Of a stretch of 64,000 bases of DNA, positions 27,405 through 36,073 are shown in pieces. Each line of letters starts with the position of its first letter. The first letter of the stretch is position 1. The notes beneath the pieces were generated by a model. The model searched no databases. It was not told where the DNA came from and saw only the letters and a list, made by a program, of their open reading frames with translations. Where the stretch lies: the NCBI RefSeq assembly GCF_014645535.1, contig NZ_BMLX01000002.1, positions 859,021 to 923,020 of the forward strand, written 5' to 3'. A program made the position numbers and the translations under genes. Source of the DNA: Silvimonas iriomotensis (GTDB lineage Bacteria; Pseudomonadota; Gammaproteobacteria; Burkholderiales; Chitinibacteraceae).

Positions 27405-28628
27405 ATGACAGATAACACGCTCTCCCTGACCCCCTGGCAGCAGAAACGCATGCTGGCTGTACTGTTGCTGCTGATGCCGCTGTTCGGCATGGCGGTTGAC
27501 CTGATCGCCCCGTCGCTGCCGGCCATGGCCTCTGAACTGGGCCAGTCCGACAGCGCCGTCAAGAACCTGATCAGCCTGTATCTGCTGGGCTACGCGCTGG
27601 GCAATTTCTCGTCCGGCTTTCTGACAGACGCCTGGGGCCGCCGCAAATTGCTGCTGGGTGGCATGGCCGGTTTTGTGGTGATCAGCCTGTTGCCCTTGTG
27701 CTTGCCGTCGCTGCCGGTACTGCTGGCTACCCGCCTGATTCAGGGTCTGATGGTCGGCACGGTTTCGGTAGTGGCGCGCTCCATCTTTCCGGATGTGCTC
27801 GAAGCGCATGAACTCGTGAAAATCGGCGTGCTCTCCGGCAGCATGTTCGGCCTTGGCCCGATCATCGGCCCGGTGCTGGGCGGTTATCTGCAGGTGTACG
27901 CTGGCTGGCAGGCATGCTTTGTGTTCTTCGCCGTCTCTATGGCGTTGATGTGGTTGCTGGTGGTCTTTCTGGTGCCGGAAACCCATTTCCGCCGTCACCC
28001 GCTGTCCGTGCACACCATTCGCCGCAATCTGGGCGAAGTGATCCGCCATCGCCAGTTCATGGGCATGGTGGTGCTGATGGGCGCCATTTATTCGATGAGC
28101 ATTGCCTTCAACACCGTCGGCCCGTTCATTATCCAGAGCGCCTGGCATTACTCCCCGATCACCTTTGGCCACATCGCCTTCGGTCTGGGCTGCGTGTTCA
28201 TGCTGGCAACTTTTGTCTGCCGTGCCGTGGTCAAACGGTTCCCGGTGGCCCGCGTGCAGCAAGTCATGACCAGCCTGCTGCTGACCGTGGTGCTGATCGC
28301 GCTGGGCCTGGCTCAGATCTGGCCGGAAAGCCTGCCCCTGCTGTGCGGCATCAGCGCCCTGATGTTCTTCGGCCAGGGCATGTTGTTCCCGATGTCCATG
28401 GGCCGCGGCTTGTCGCTGTTCCGGCACATCGCCGGCACCGCCACTGCGCTGATGTTCCTGATCAACATCCTGATCACCAGCGTGACCTCGTTCCTGCTCA
28501 GTTTGTTGTCGGTACACAGCGCACCGGCCTTGCTGGTGGTGTACCTGATCCTGGCGCTGATCTGTTTCTTTGCCAACCGGCTGCTGATCCAGCCAGCGGA
28601 ACAAGCCGAAGTCCGGCAGGCGGCGTGA
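27405..28628 (+). CDS. Bcr/CflA-type multidrug MFS exporter
   Basis: A 407-residue protein with twelve membrane segments. GAGGAG precedes ATG 27405. 'MAVDLIAPSLPAMASELG' takes the place of the usual 'TDMYLPALP' after helix 1, motif A is 'SGFLTDAWGRRKLLLGG', and 'GPIIGPVLGGYLQ' is motif C. The C-terminal six helices are complete. It is cotranscribed with marR, 3 bp apart. It exports an unknown compound by proton antiport. It is the second Bcr/CflA carrier of the window and is not close in sequence to the one at 12357. Confidence 0.88.
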   Translation: MTDNTLSLTPWQQKRMLAVLLLLMPLFGMAVDLIAPSLPAMASELGQSDSAVKNLISLYLLGYALGNFSSGFLTDAWGRRKLLLGGMAGFVVISLLPLCLPSLPVLLATRLIQGLMVGTVSVVARSIFPDVLEAHELVKIGVLSGSMFGLGPIIGPVLGGYLQVYAGWQACFVFFAVSMALMWLLVVFLVPETHFRRHPLSVHTIRRNLGEVIRHRQFMGMVVLMGAIYSMSIAFNTVGPFIIQSAWHYSPITFGHIAFGLGCVFMLATFVCRAVVKRFPVARVQQVMTSLLLTVVLIALGLAQIWPESLPLLCGISALMFFGQGMLFPMSMGRGLSLFRHIAGTATALMFLINILITSVTSFLLSLLSVHSAPALLVVYLILALICFFANRLLIQPAEQAEVRQAA

Positions 28629-28639
28629 TGAGCTGCAGG

Positions 28640-28668
28640 TGAGCCCCGGCGGGTATGCACGGGGCTCA
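28640..28668 (+). terminator. Hairpin after the MarR-MFS operon
   Basis: TGAGCCCCG and CGGGGCTCA are perfect 9-bp arms around an 11-base loop, 12 bp after the exporter stop. There is no T-run, so it may be a weak terminator or an RNA-protecting hairpin. Confidence 0.5.
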
Positions 28669-28775
28669 TCCTGCCGTCGCAGCGGGTTGAGGAATGACAT
28701 ACGGCTGGCCGCATCCGCCAGGTTAAACAAAGTCCAGTTGCGGGCAGAACCACACCTCTTGCCTGCAACCCACTA

Positions 28776-29921
28776 TCACCACACTACGTCGTTATCCACC
28801 GCATACAAACGGCATTGGGTATTGGGGCTGTTACGCTGGCAGGCCCCCAACGCTTTGCCCAGCGCCGCGTCGCCGTGGCCCTCACCCCAATGGCCGTCGC
28901 CGCTGATGGCCAGGGCCCGTGGTTGCGGCAGCGCCAGATAGCGCTTCGCCACTTCGCTGCTCTTGTCTCCCATGCCCGGCAGGGCGCTGTCTGCGGTCAC
29001 TGGCGCTGTCGATGTTGCAGCCGGACGGGCAATCAAACCAGTCCGGGTAAAGCCCTGAGCGGCTAGCCAGCGCTCGACAATCGGCGTCCACAAATCAGAG
29101 CCCTGCACAAACAGAAAATGGCCGTTGTTGCCGAAGGCGGGTTGCAGCTGGTAATCCACCCTGGCGCCGCCGGCGGCAAAATCCGTGGCCCATTGCTGGC
29201 TGTAGCGCGGGCCAAAAAACTGATCGTTTTGCGTGTAAATCCATAACATCGGCAGCTGCGTTACCTTGCCCCATTGGGTGTACAGCGCATCCAGAGCGCC
29301 CGGGTTAGCCGGCACGCCAGGGTGGCTATCCGGATCGCCGCCGCTGCCACCGGCAAAGTTGATCGCCGCCACGACACCTGGCGGGTTATGCGACGCGGTA
29401 GATACCGTGGTCAGGCCACCCATGGACTGACCCACCAGCACAATGCGTTTGGGGTCTACGCCAGGCAGGGCGCGGGCAAAGTCGATGGCTGCCAAGGTCT
29501 CGATCGTGGAATTACCCACCCCGATGGCGGGGTCTGAAGACGACCCGTGGCCCGAGTCTTCTGCATCAAATGCCGCGCCAGAGACACCGTAACCAATGCG
29601 GGTGGGCACGACCACCACAAAGCCCTTGCGCGCAAAGTAGCGGCTGGCGACCTCATAGCGAAAACGCCCTTCTGCGGCCCGTTCTGCCGGCGTGGTTGCA
29701 CGGCCGTGGCTGATGATGACCACAGGGAATGGCCCGGCGCCCGCCGGCCGAAACGTGGTGATCACCATGTCGTGCGTTTGCGTACCACCATGCAGCCCGG
29801 TGAGCGTGACCGGAATCTGGCTGATCTGTTCTTGCAGGTCGGTGGCCAGTTTGACGTCTTCACCCCGCGCAAGCAGCGCGCTAAACATGAACACAACACT
29901 GGCAAACATGGCACGGCGCAT
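28776..29921 (-). CDS. Secreted alpha/beta hydrolase, dienelactone-hydrolase-like
   Basis: ATG 29921 (or 29909) gives about 381 residues with a signal peptide (MRRAMFASVVFMFSALLARG). The fold is alpha/beta hydrolase: 'VVIISHGRATT' forms the oxyanion region, the nucleophile elbow is 'GQSMGG', an acidic residue is in 'IYTQNDQFFGP' and the His in 'GNNGHFLF'. The last 100 residues carry an extra domain, 'AVTADSALPGMGDKSSEVAK' to 'RNSPNTQCRLYAVDNDVVW', that looks like a small repeat-type sensor tail also found alone in other exported proteins. It acts in the periplasm or outside on an ester. It is monocistronic and divergent from puuB by 320 bp. Confidence 0.85.
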   Translation of the reverse strand: MRRAMFASVVFMFSALLARGEDVKLATDLQEQISQIPVTLTGLHGGTQTHDMVITTFRPAGAGPFPVVIISHGRATTPAERAAEGRFRYEVASRYFARKGFVVVVPTRIGYGVSGAAFDAEDSGHGSSSDPAIGVGNSTIETLAAIDFARALPGVDPKRIVLVGQSMGGLTTVSTASHNPPGVVAAINFAGGSGGDPDSHPGVPANPGALDALYTQWGKVTQLPMLWIYTQNDQFFGPRYSQQWATDFAAGGARVDYQLQPAFGNNGHFLFVQGSDLWTPIVERWLAAQGFTRTGLIARPAATSTAPVTADSALPGMGDKSSEVAKRYLALPQPRALAISGDGHWGEGHGDAALGKALGACQRNSPNTQCRLYAVDNDVVW

Positions 29922-30206
29922 GGCGGGGCGTATCCTGGGGGTGAACAACAGTGAAGAGAACCGCAACCGGCGCCAAGTTAGCAAAGGCGGTAAATGGGGG
30001 CAAGAACCGGCTTCTGGCGGCGCATTGGTGCTGGATATCGTCAGAACATCAGCCACCGCGTTGCGCCGGTAACAGACCGTGTTTTCCAGGCCGGTTATGC
30101 AGCGGCGACCGTGAAACCCCAGCTGTTGCGGCATCCCCACATAAAAGACGCCCTGAACGAGTCCCCGGCGACAGCGTTGTCCGTCGTCTTCGCCTCATGC
30201 TACCTT

Positions 30207-30232
30207 GTGAAAAAATAACGCCATTTTTTCAC
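30207..30232. promoter_or_regulatory. AT-rich inverted repeat before puuB
   Basis: GTGAAAAAAT (30207-30216) and ATTTTTTCAC (30223-30232) are perfect 10-bp arms around AACGCC, ending 9 bp before the puuB ATG and abutting its GGAGG. It is a candidate operator for the PuuR-like regulator encoded downstream, or an RNA hairpin that affects ribosome access. Confidence 0.55.
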
Positions 30233-30241
30233 GGAGGCAGT

Positions 30242-31531
30242 ATGTTCGCTCAATCGACGACGCACATCGGTTCCTGGTATGCCGCCGCCAGCCCGGAACT
30301 AACCCAGCCGCGCGCCCCGTTGGCCGGTGATCTGGATTGCGATGTCCTGATCGTCGGGGCCGGCTTCAGCGGGCTGCACACCGCGCTGCGGCTGGTCAGT
30401 GCCGGGCGCAAGGTGTGCGTGATCGAAGCCAGCCGCATTGCCTGGGCCGCATCCGGCCGCAATGGTGGCCAGGCGATTCCGGGGTGGTCCAGCGATCTGG
30501 CGCCGCTAGAGGCCGATCTGGGCCACGAAGGTGCGCTGCGGCTGTGGCAAAGCATGCTGCAGGCCGCGCAAGAACTGCGCGAACTGCCCTTGCGCCACGG
30601 TTTTGATTGCGAGTATCGGGTGGGGCATTTGTGGACCGCTGTACTGCCGCGCCGCGTGAGTATCCTGCAACACTGGCTGGAAGAAGCGCCTGCCCGTTGG
30701 GGCTATCAGGGGCTTGAGTTCGTGCCGCGCGCCCGGTTGCCTGAATGGATCGCCAGCGAGCGCTACCAGGCGGGCTTGTACGACCCCAACGCCGCCCATC
30801 TCAACCCGCTTAAACTGGCCTATGGTCTGGCCGCTGCCATTGAAACGGCCGGCGGACTCATTCATGAGCAGACCCGCGCCTTATCCTGGAAAGAGGACGG
30901 CAGCGGGTACCGGGTGCAGACCGCGAGCGGTGAAATTCGCTGTGCCGCGCTGGTGCTGGCCTGCAATGCGTATATTGATCAGCTTGATCCTGGCCTCTCG
31001 CAACGCTTGCTGCCGGTCGGCACTTACCAGGTCGCCACCGCGCCACTGGGTGAAGCCCTCGCCCGCGCCTTGTTGCCGCGCAATTGCTGCGTCACCGATA
31101 ACCAGTTCATTCTGGATTACTTCCGCCTCACGCCTGATCACCGCCTGCTGTTTGGCGGCGGCTGCACTTATCTGGGCGGCATGCCCTCAGACATCCGCGC
31201 CGCCACTCGCCCGCATATTGAAAAGGTCTTCCCGCAACTCAAGGGCGTCGAGATCGACTACGCCTGGGGCGGCCACATTGATATCAGCATGCGCCGCACC
31301 CCGGATGTGGGCCGCAAGGGCAACCGTTACTGGCTGCAAGGCTATTCCGGCCACGGCGTACTACCCACGCTCGCCGCCGCCACCGCCGTCAGCAACGCCT
31401 TGCTGGGGGATACCGAACTACTGGACCTCTACCAGCGCATCCGCAACCCTGGCTTTCCCGGCGGCCCCTTGCTGGCCGCACCGCTGGAAGCCGTCGGCAA
31501 AGCGTACTACCGTGTGCGGGACTTGTTCTGA
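30242..31531 (+). CDS. puuB: Gamma-glutamylputrescine oxidase-like FAD oxidoreductase (PuuB)
   Basis: ATG 30242 has GGAGG 6 bases upstream; 429 residues, the normal PuuB length. 'VLIVGAGFSGLHTALRL' is the FAD-binding start of the DAO family, 'AWAASGRNGGQAIPGW' is the PuuB-type second motif, and 'GYSGHGVLPTLAAATAVSNA' the C-terminal FAD contact. PuuB oxidises gamma-glutamylputrescine to the aldehyde, releasing ammonia and peroxide. A related amine cannot be excluded, because puuA and puuD are absent here. A PuuR-like regulator follows by 20 bp and an inverted repeat precedes the gene. A PuuC-like dehydrogenase lies 10 kb away. Confidence 0.85.
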   Translation: MFAQSTTHIGSWYAAASPELTQPRAPLAGDLDCDVLIVGAGFSGLHTALRLVSAGRKVCVIEASRIAWAASGRNGGQAIPGWSSDLAPLEADLGHEGALRLWQSMLQAAQELRELPLRHGFDCEYRVGHLWTAVLPRRVSILQHWLEEAPARWGYQGLEFVPRARLPEWIASERYQAGLYDPNAAHLNPLKLAYGLAAAIETAGGLIHEQTRALSWKEDGSGYRVQTASGEIRCAALVLACNAYIDQLDPGLSQRLLPVGTYQVATAPLGEALARALLPRNCCVTDNQFILDYFRLTPDHRLLFGGGCTYLGGMPSDIRAATRPHIEKVFPQLKGVEIDYAWGGHIDISMRRTPDVGRKGNRYWLQGYSGHGVLPTLAAATAVSNALLGDTELLDLYQRIRNPGFPGGPLLAAPLEAVGKAYYRVRDLF

Positions 31532-31551
31532 CGCAAAAGGCAATCTCATTC

Positions 31552-32106
31552 ATGGCTGATCAAGATACAAAAGTAGCCGGTGTCGCCGGCCTGGTGCGCG
31601 AACTGCGCAAACGCAAAGGCATGACACTGCAACAACTGGCCGAGGGCATCGGGCGCTCGGTCGGCTTTGTGTCCCAGCTGGAGCGCGGGATCTCGCACCT
31701 GGCCGTCGACGACCTGGTGGCGATCAGCCAGGTCCTTGGTGTTGCCGCCACCTATTTTTTCAGCGACCACGGCCAGCCGGCATCGCCCTGGCTGACCCGG
31801 CCAGGCGAACGACGCGCCATGACGTACGCCAACGGCGTGGCCGACGAACTTATCTCCCCTCGGCTGGGCGGCCCGTTTTTCATGCTGGAGACACGCCTCG
31901 AACCCGGCGCCCACAGCGGCGAGCGCGACCTGCTCGATAGCTCGGAACAAGGCGGCTACGTGCTTGAAGGAGAACTGACCCTGTGGCTGGAAGAAACCGA
32001 ACACCGCCTGCGCCCCGGCGACGGTTTCCAGATCCCCGCCCACGTACCCTGCCGCTACGCCAACCAGGCGCAAACCCCGGTACGGCTACTTTGGGTCTAT
32101 GCGTGA
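31552..32106 (+). CDS. XRE-cupin regulator, PuuR-like
   Basis: A 184-residue protein. Residues about 12-66 are an XRE helix-turn-helix ('LRKRKGMTLQQLAEGIGRSV', 'GFVSQLERGISHLAVDDLVA'). The C-terminal cupin barrel (about 115-184) includes 'GGYVLEGELTLWLEETEHRL' and 'RPGDGFQIPAHVPCRYAN'. This is the architecture of PuuR, which represses putrescine-utilisation genes. It follows puuB by 20 bp on the same strand, so it probably controls that operon through the inverted repeat at 30207. It could also act on the amine genes at 41 kb; no copy of the repeat was noticed there. Confidence 0.85.
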   Translation: MADQDTKVAGVAGLVRELRKRKGMTLQQLAEGIGRSVGFVSQLERGISHLAVDDLVAISQVLGVAATYFFSDHGQPASPWLTRPGERRAMTYANGVADELISPRLGGPFFMLETRLEPGAHSGERDLLDSSEQGGYVLEGELTLWLEETEHRLRPGDGFQIPAHVPCRYANQAQTPVRLLWVYA

Positions 32107-32779
32107 GTGGCGTGCACGCAGAGATGGTGTTGTGGCAGGAGTGGCAAGCGGCACGCTCTGAAGGGGAAGTCGCCTTTGACCCCTGGCCAGCAGCCCAGGA
32201 CTTCCCCGGATAAACCGCCCCCAAAAGCGTTGAGTCTTCCGGGTTTTGAGTTTTCACAATGGAGGTCTGCTGGTCGGCCGAAGCTGCCGTTTCCCGTTGG
32301 CTGAACATCGGTCTGCCAAGCGTTGAAAAGCGGCTTCACACTGCCGGCATGCCCGAGGTACAGCGCCATCAAACCGCAACCATTTTGCAGAGCCCGGAAG
32401 CCTCTGGCTGGATCGGACCTGCCTTTAAAAATTTCATGGATTGAAAGAATTTGAAATGCTCTCGCAGTAACATCTCAAACACCGTCTTCTGGCCTATCTG
32501 CAAGTGTTTCTGATGATTATTAATAAGATATTGCTTATATATAGGCAAACTCTGGTTTTGTTTCATCCGTAAATACTGTCAGAAATGAGTTTAAATCAAG
32601 CTGAAAAATCGCTGCAAAAATGACACACGTATGTTTTCTTACGATTAATTATGGGGCTGATCGGGTAGACTTTGCTGCGCCGCAGAGATGAGCAATCAAC
32701 ACGGCACCAGACACACACTGACAGAAATCAGATAAACCGGCCTCGAGACCGGATCACTCCCCTTTAAAGAAAAGCACTC
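32107..32779. other. Long intergenic region, partly AT-rich
   Basis: No credible gene in 673 bases. 32219-32250 is a copy of a sequence that also lies beside tRNA-Leu at 61.5 kb. 32264-32290 carries a degenerate intergenic motif seen at three other places in the window. From about 32440 to 32690 the DNA becomes strikingly AT-rich for this genome and probably holds the promoter of the lipoprotein gene at 32780. Its composition suggests foreign or regulatory DNA. Confidence 0.6.
32219..32250 (+). repeat. Imperfect direct-repeat copy of the tRNA-Leu terminator region
   Basis: The 32 bases start CCCCAAAAGCGTTGA and end GGGTTTTGAG. They match 61507-61539 at 30 of 33 aligned positions, with two substitutions and one gap, in the same orientation. 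The copy has a weaker stem than the one at 61.5 kb. An exact 10-mer of the tRNA 3' end (TGCCCGAGGT) lies at 32350-32359. Confidence 0.6.
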
Positions 32780-33940
32780 ATGAAAACCGCGTTTCATCTC
32801 ATCCCCATTTTGCTGGCGGTCGCGCTGACTGCATGCAACAACGGCGATGATTCTGCCGGCAGCGTTTCCGCGCCGGCCACCTCGACTACGCCGACTCCGA
32901 CACCAGCGCCGGTCGCTGCTACCTATACCGTCGGTGGCACGGTTTCTGGTTTGAACAGCAGTGGCGTGACCCTGAAAAACAGCAATGGCGACACGCTGAC
33001 TGTCAGTGCCAATGGCAGCTTTACTTTTGCCAACCCGGTGAGCGCAGGCGGCAGCTACGGCGTGACTGTTAGCAGTCAGCCCGCCGACGTAATCTGCAAA
33101 GTGAATAAAGGGACTGGCAGCAATATCAGCGCAAACGTGACCAGCGTAGTCGTGAGGTGTGTTGCTGCGGTTACCGAACTGGCTGCGTCCACCGCATTTG
33201 GCCAACCCATGCTCTTATCTATCGATGCGGCAGGTAATGTCTACGTGCCTGATTACAGCTCTTCCGGCAAGATTTACCAGATCGGACTGGGTGCCAGCAC
33301 AGCAACCCAGATTGGTACTGGTACAACTTACGGTGGGCCGACTGGCACAGCGGTTGATGCCGCAGGTAACGTTTACGTGGCTGATCATGACGATGGCAAG
33401 TTGTATGTGATCGCGCCGGGGGCAAGCACTGCAACAGTCGTGCCGGGCAGTACTACATTGGTCAGCCCGACGGGTGTGGCTGTAGATGCAGCAGGCAATC
33501 TGTATGTGACCGACTACACCGCGAACAAAGTCTACGAGATCGCAGCGGGTGCAACGACCCCGACCCAACTGGCAATGGGTACCAGTTTCCACTCTCCTCT
33601 TGGCATTGCGGTCGATGCTGCGGGCAATGTTTATGTAGCCGATAGCGGCGATAGCAAGGTTTACCAGATTGCGCCAGGCGCGACATCCGCAACGCAATTG
33701 GCCAGTGGGACGACATTCCACGGCGTACGGAGTGTGGCTATTGATTCGCAGGGCAATGTGTATGTGGCTTCCGGGGACCTGATTTACAAGATTGCCCCTG
33801 GTGCAACGACTGCAACAGTTTTGAACACCTACACGGTGATATTAACCACGGGCCTGTGGTCCGTCGCAGTGGATAGCTTTGACAATGTGTACGCCACGGA
33901 CCTGACTATGCGCAAGGTTTACCGGTTTGCCTATCCGTAA
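32780..33940 (+). CDS. Lipoprotein with six NHL/SMP-30-type propeller repeats
   Basis: A 386-residue protein with a lipoprotein signal ending in 'LAVALTAC', so lipidation at Cys20 is expected. A Ser/Thr/Pro linker follows, then a small beta domain ('YTVGGTVSGLNSSGVTLKNS') like those in other betaproteobacterial surface lipoproteins. From about residue 130 come six copies of a repeat near 40 residues long, with the core 'VDAAGNVYVAD' and 'KVYQIAPGA'. This is a six-bladed propeller of the NHL/SGL class. The blades are very alike, including at DNA level, suggesting recent duplication. A strong terminator follows. The function is probably binding at the cell surface or a lactonase-like activity; there is no proof. 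Confidence 0.85.
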   Translation: MKTAFHLIPILLAVALTACNNGDDSAGSVSAPATSTTPTPTPAPVAATYTVGGTVSGLNSSGVTLKNSNGDTLTVSANGSFTFANPVSAGGSYGVTVSSQPADVICKVNKGTGSNISANVTSVVVRCVAAVTELAASTAFGQPMLLSIDAAGNVYVPDYSSSGKIYQIGLGASTATQIGTGTTYGGPTGTAVDAAGNVYVADHDDGKLYVIAPGASTATVVPGSTTLVSPTGVAVDAAGNLYVTDYTANKVYEIAAGATTPTQLAMGTSFHSPLGIAVDAAGNVYVADSGDSKVYQIAPGATSATQLASGTTFHGVRSVAIDSQGNVYVASGDLIYKIAPGATTATVLNTYTVILTTGLWSVAVDSFDNVYATDLTMRKVYRFAYP

Positions 33941-33961
33941 CGCGTGAGCACGCCAGCCTTG

Positions 33962-33990
33962 AAAAGCCCCGGTCTTGCCGGGGCTTTTTT
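33962..33990 (+). terminator. Rho-independent terminator of the lipoprotein gene
   Basis: AAGCCCCGG, short loop, CCGGGGCTTTTTT, about 22 bp after the stop codon. The stem is strong and followed by six T residues. Confidence 0.93.
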
Positions 33991-34784
33991 AACGTACCTT
34001 ATTGGCTTTGGGCCCTGGCAAGCTGTTGGAAACAACGGCAAAGCCGCGCAGGATTTTGTGGCCTGCCACGACATTGCCCCGAGGGAAAACCGCAAGCTTG
34101 ATCGTTTACGTTTGGGGAAGGCGCTGATGTGTGAGGCGAGGTTGCAATAAAAACAAAACGGCTCTTTGGGGTCGCTTTGTCTTGATCGTGCGTGGCCCTG
34201 AACATGGCCTGGGCAGCCATTCCCCCTGAGGTTGTGATACCCCGCTCGCGTCTGCCCACAACACGGCCATATCAGGCAAAAAAAGGCGTTTACACTCAAG
34301 ACCCGGAATTCGGGGCAGCACTTATGATCATGCAATATCAACTACTTGCTTGTGGGCGGACAAAGGCGCACCAGCATGCTGACCTGGAACGAGCAACGCA
34401 GGGTGGTGCTGCAGTTGCGTGAGAGAAGCAAAGAGAGTTGTTTCTGGATGGCCGCTGTGTACATCGCGGTTGATATGCCGAGCGCACAACCAGCGTTGTT
34501 AACCAACTTGAACTGCCTTGGGCAAACCTGATCAGTCCATTTGATTGTCTGATATTCACCGTTCCACACATTGCATTGAACGAAATCGCGGATGAATCCC
34601 GGGTCAGGCGGGTGGATCATCTTTTCCTCCCGACGTCCTTTCGTCGAGGCCGCTTTGCAGCCGAAGCGCACCTTCGCCTTGGCAATCGCCTTGCCTGCAG
34701 CGGTCACTGGGCTGTTCGCCTGAACTGCGCTGCCAGAGCCCTGCACAACGCATCCGGGTAGATCGCGGTCGGCCCGCGCGGCGC
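33991..34784. other. Gene-poor stretch, possibly decayed DNA
   Basis: About 790 bases with several short open frames on both strands but no recognisable product. The only one with a good ribosome site is 34342-34620 on the - strand, listed separately. Composition is mixed and codon use in the frames is poor, which suggests remnants of lost genes. Confidence 0.5.
34342..34620 (-). CDS. Hypothetical 92-residue protein, doubtful
   Basis: The - strand ATG at 34620 has GGGAGG 5 bases upstream, an excellent ribosome site. The frame encodes 92 residues. The first half ('FVQCNVWNGEYQTIKWTD') looks protein-like, while the second half is rich in Cys, Ser and Leu and does not. There is no signal peptide or known domain. 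It may be a fragment whose 3' part is frameshifted. It lies in a gene-poor stretch, 164 bp after the cupin gene on the same strand. Confidence 0.25.
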   Translation of the reverse strand: MIHPPDPGFIRDFVQCNVWNGEYQTIKWTDQVCPRQFKLVNNAGCALGISTAMYTAAIQKQLSLLLSRNCSTTLRCSFQVSMLVRLCPPTSK

Positions 34785-35219
34785 TCAAGAGGCCAGTTCG
34801 ATCCCGTAGCGTTTCATCACAGACTTGATCATCTCCATATCCGGTGGGCCGCCTGCACCCAGCACGTCGGCCACCTCGCGGAAATATTCAGGCCCGATGT
34901 TGGCAGGCGAAAACACCACGAGCACGCGCGCGGGAACATCGCCAGGATTAGAGAAATGATGAACGCTGCCGCGCGGCGAGAAGCCATAATCGCCCTTGTT
35001 GAGGACGCTGACGCAATCGTCGACCCGACAGGTTAGCGATCCTTCCAGGATGTGCACTGTCTCGTCGACGTCGACGTGGCGATGAGGAGGCGGGACTTTG
35101 GCGAGCGGCTGGACAATCATTTCCGCCATCGCCATATGACCTGCGGTGTCCCGACCATCGACCAGGAACCTCATCGACAACGAGCCAATGGTAATCAATT
35201 CATGACCTGTCGAATTCAT
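34785..35219 (-). CDS. Single-domain cupin protein
   Basis: A 144-residue protein with the two cupin motifs: 'PPPHRHVDVDETVHILEGSL' (metal ligands H, H, E) and 'GDYGFSPRGSVHHFSNPGDV' (His). AAGGAG precedes the ATG. The final 35 residues ('MIKSVMKRYGIEL') form a helical tail typical of cupins described as quercetinase- or oxygenase-like. It could be a metal-dependent oxygenase or isomerase acting on a small aromatic. It is divergent from the MarR gene at 35260, and their starts flank a perfect palindrome, so it is probably the MarR target. Confidence 0.85.
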   Translation of the reverse strand: MNSTGHELITIGSLSMRFLVDGRDTAGHMAMAEMIVQPLAKVPPPHRHVDVDETVHILEGSLTCRVDDCVSVLNKGDYGFSPRGSVHHFSNPGDVPARVLVVFSPANIGPEYFREVADVLGAGGPPDMEMIKSVMKRYGIELAS

Positions 35220-35241
35220 CGCGCAACTCCTTCGAAATGAA

Positions 35242-35256
35242 GTAAAGTGACTTTAC
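35242..35256. promoter_or_regulatory. MarR operator, perfect 15-bp palindrome
   Basis: GTAAAGTGACTTTAC is a 7-1-7 perfect inverted repeat in the 40-bp gap between cupin and marR. It ends 3 bp before the marR ATG, so its binding would block both transcripts. Confidence 0.8.
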
Positions 35257-35259
35257 CAC

Positions 35260-35727
35260 ATGCCTACCCACCGTCAATCCCTTTCCGACCGGAGATTCTC
35301 CGGCGATCCAGACCCCAATGACCCACTCATCGGGGCGCGGCTGCGCTATTGCCTCGGCCACGTGGAACAGCGCCTGGTGCAGGCATTGGCCTCGGCCGGC
35401 CTGGCTGACATCCAGACGGCCCACTTCAAAGTGTTCCGCTTTCCACCTCCGGAGAACGAGCGCCCCATTGACCTGGCACAGCGCGCTGGCATGTCCAAGC
35501 AGGCAATGAACTATCTGCTGCAGCAACTTGAAGAACTGGGTTATGTGCAAAGGGTTGCGGTGGAGGGATCACCTGCGCGTCTTGTTTCCCTGACCGAGAA
35601 AGGCTGGAAAGTGGCCGAAATCCAGCGCGCCACGGTGCACCAGATCGAACGCGAATGGGAGCAGCGGATCGGCACAGAGCGCTTTCAGATGTTTTACGCC
35701 GTCCTCAAAGAACTGACGGACGGTTGA
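35260..35727 (+). CDS. MarR-family regulator
   Basis: A 155-residue protein. The winged helix is 'PIDLAQRAGMSKQAMNYLLQ' plus 'QLEELGYVQRVAVEGSPARL', and the C-terminal helix carries 'HQIEREWEQRIGTERFQMFY'. The ATG at 35260 has no ribosome site and follows the operator by 3 bp, so the mRNA may be leaderless or nearly so. It is divergent from a cupin protein that it very likely represses. The inducer is unknown. Confidence 0.88.
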   Translation: MPTHRQSLSDRRFSGDPDPNDPLIGARLRYCLGHVEQRLVQALASAGLADIQTAHFKVFRFPPPENERPIDLAQRAGMSKQAMNYLLQQLEELGYVQRVAVEGSPARLVSLTEKGWKVAEIQRATVHQIEREWEQRIGTERFQMFYAVLKELTDG

Positions 35728-36073
35728 GATGAGTTGGGGGCACTCAGGCAGACGCGACGCGTGATGGGGCCGCTGTGTTGGATATTCAGGTGCCACGTCA
35801 CCAATCCGGAAACAGACATTCGGCCACCGTTTCTTCATGGACGATCGCGATCACGCCAGCATATTGTCAGGGCTGGCAGCCTTGGCCGACGAACTGCCCA
35901 TAGTTGGCCTGACCTGGCGGCAAATCGGCCGAAGCGGAAGTTGGCGCATGCGGCAGCGCAAGTCCGCTTTGCACTGGAAAGCGTCCATCACCTGAATCGA
36001 AAACCTACGCATCCATGGACACTGAATCGCTGCCCTAGTCAAACTTGGGAGAACATCGCAGGTGGCACGCCCT
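35728..36073. other. Intergenic region with one doubtful small frame
   Basis: About 346 bases between the marR and lysR stop codons. One + strand frame (35837-35995) of 52 residues is listed separately; nothing else is visible. No terminator hairpin was recognised for either convergent gene. Confidence 0.4.
35837..35995 (+). CDS. Doubtful 52-residue reading frame
   Basis: ATG 35837 to TGA 35995. The sequence begins 'MDDRDHASILSGLAALADEL' and continues 'PIVGLTWRQIGRSGSW', a natural-looking start that becomes basic and unstructured. There is no ribosome site. It may be the 5' remnant of a lost gene. Confidence 0.2.
   Translation: MDDRDHASILSGLAALADELPIVGLTWRQIGRSGSWRMRQRKSALHWKASIT

Noticed and set aside
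33931-34341. A 136-codon - strand frame running into the lipoprotein terminator.
   Set aside because: It includes a strong terminator hairpin and has no domain or ribosome site.
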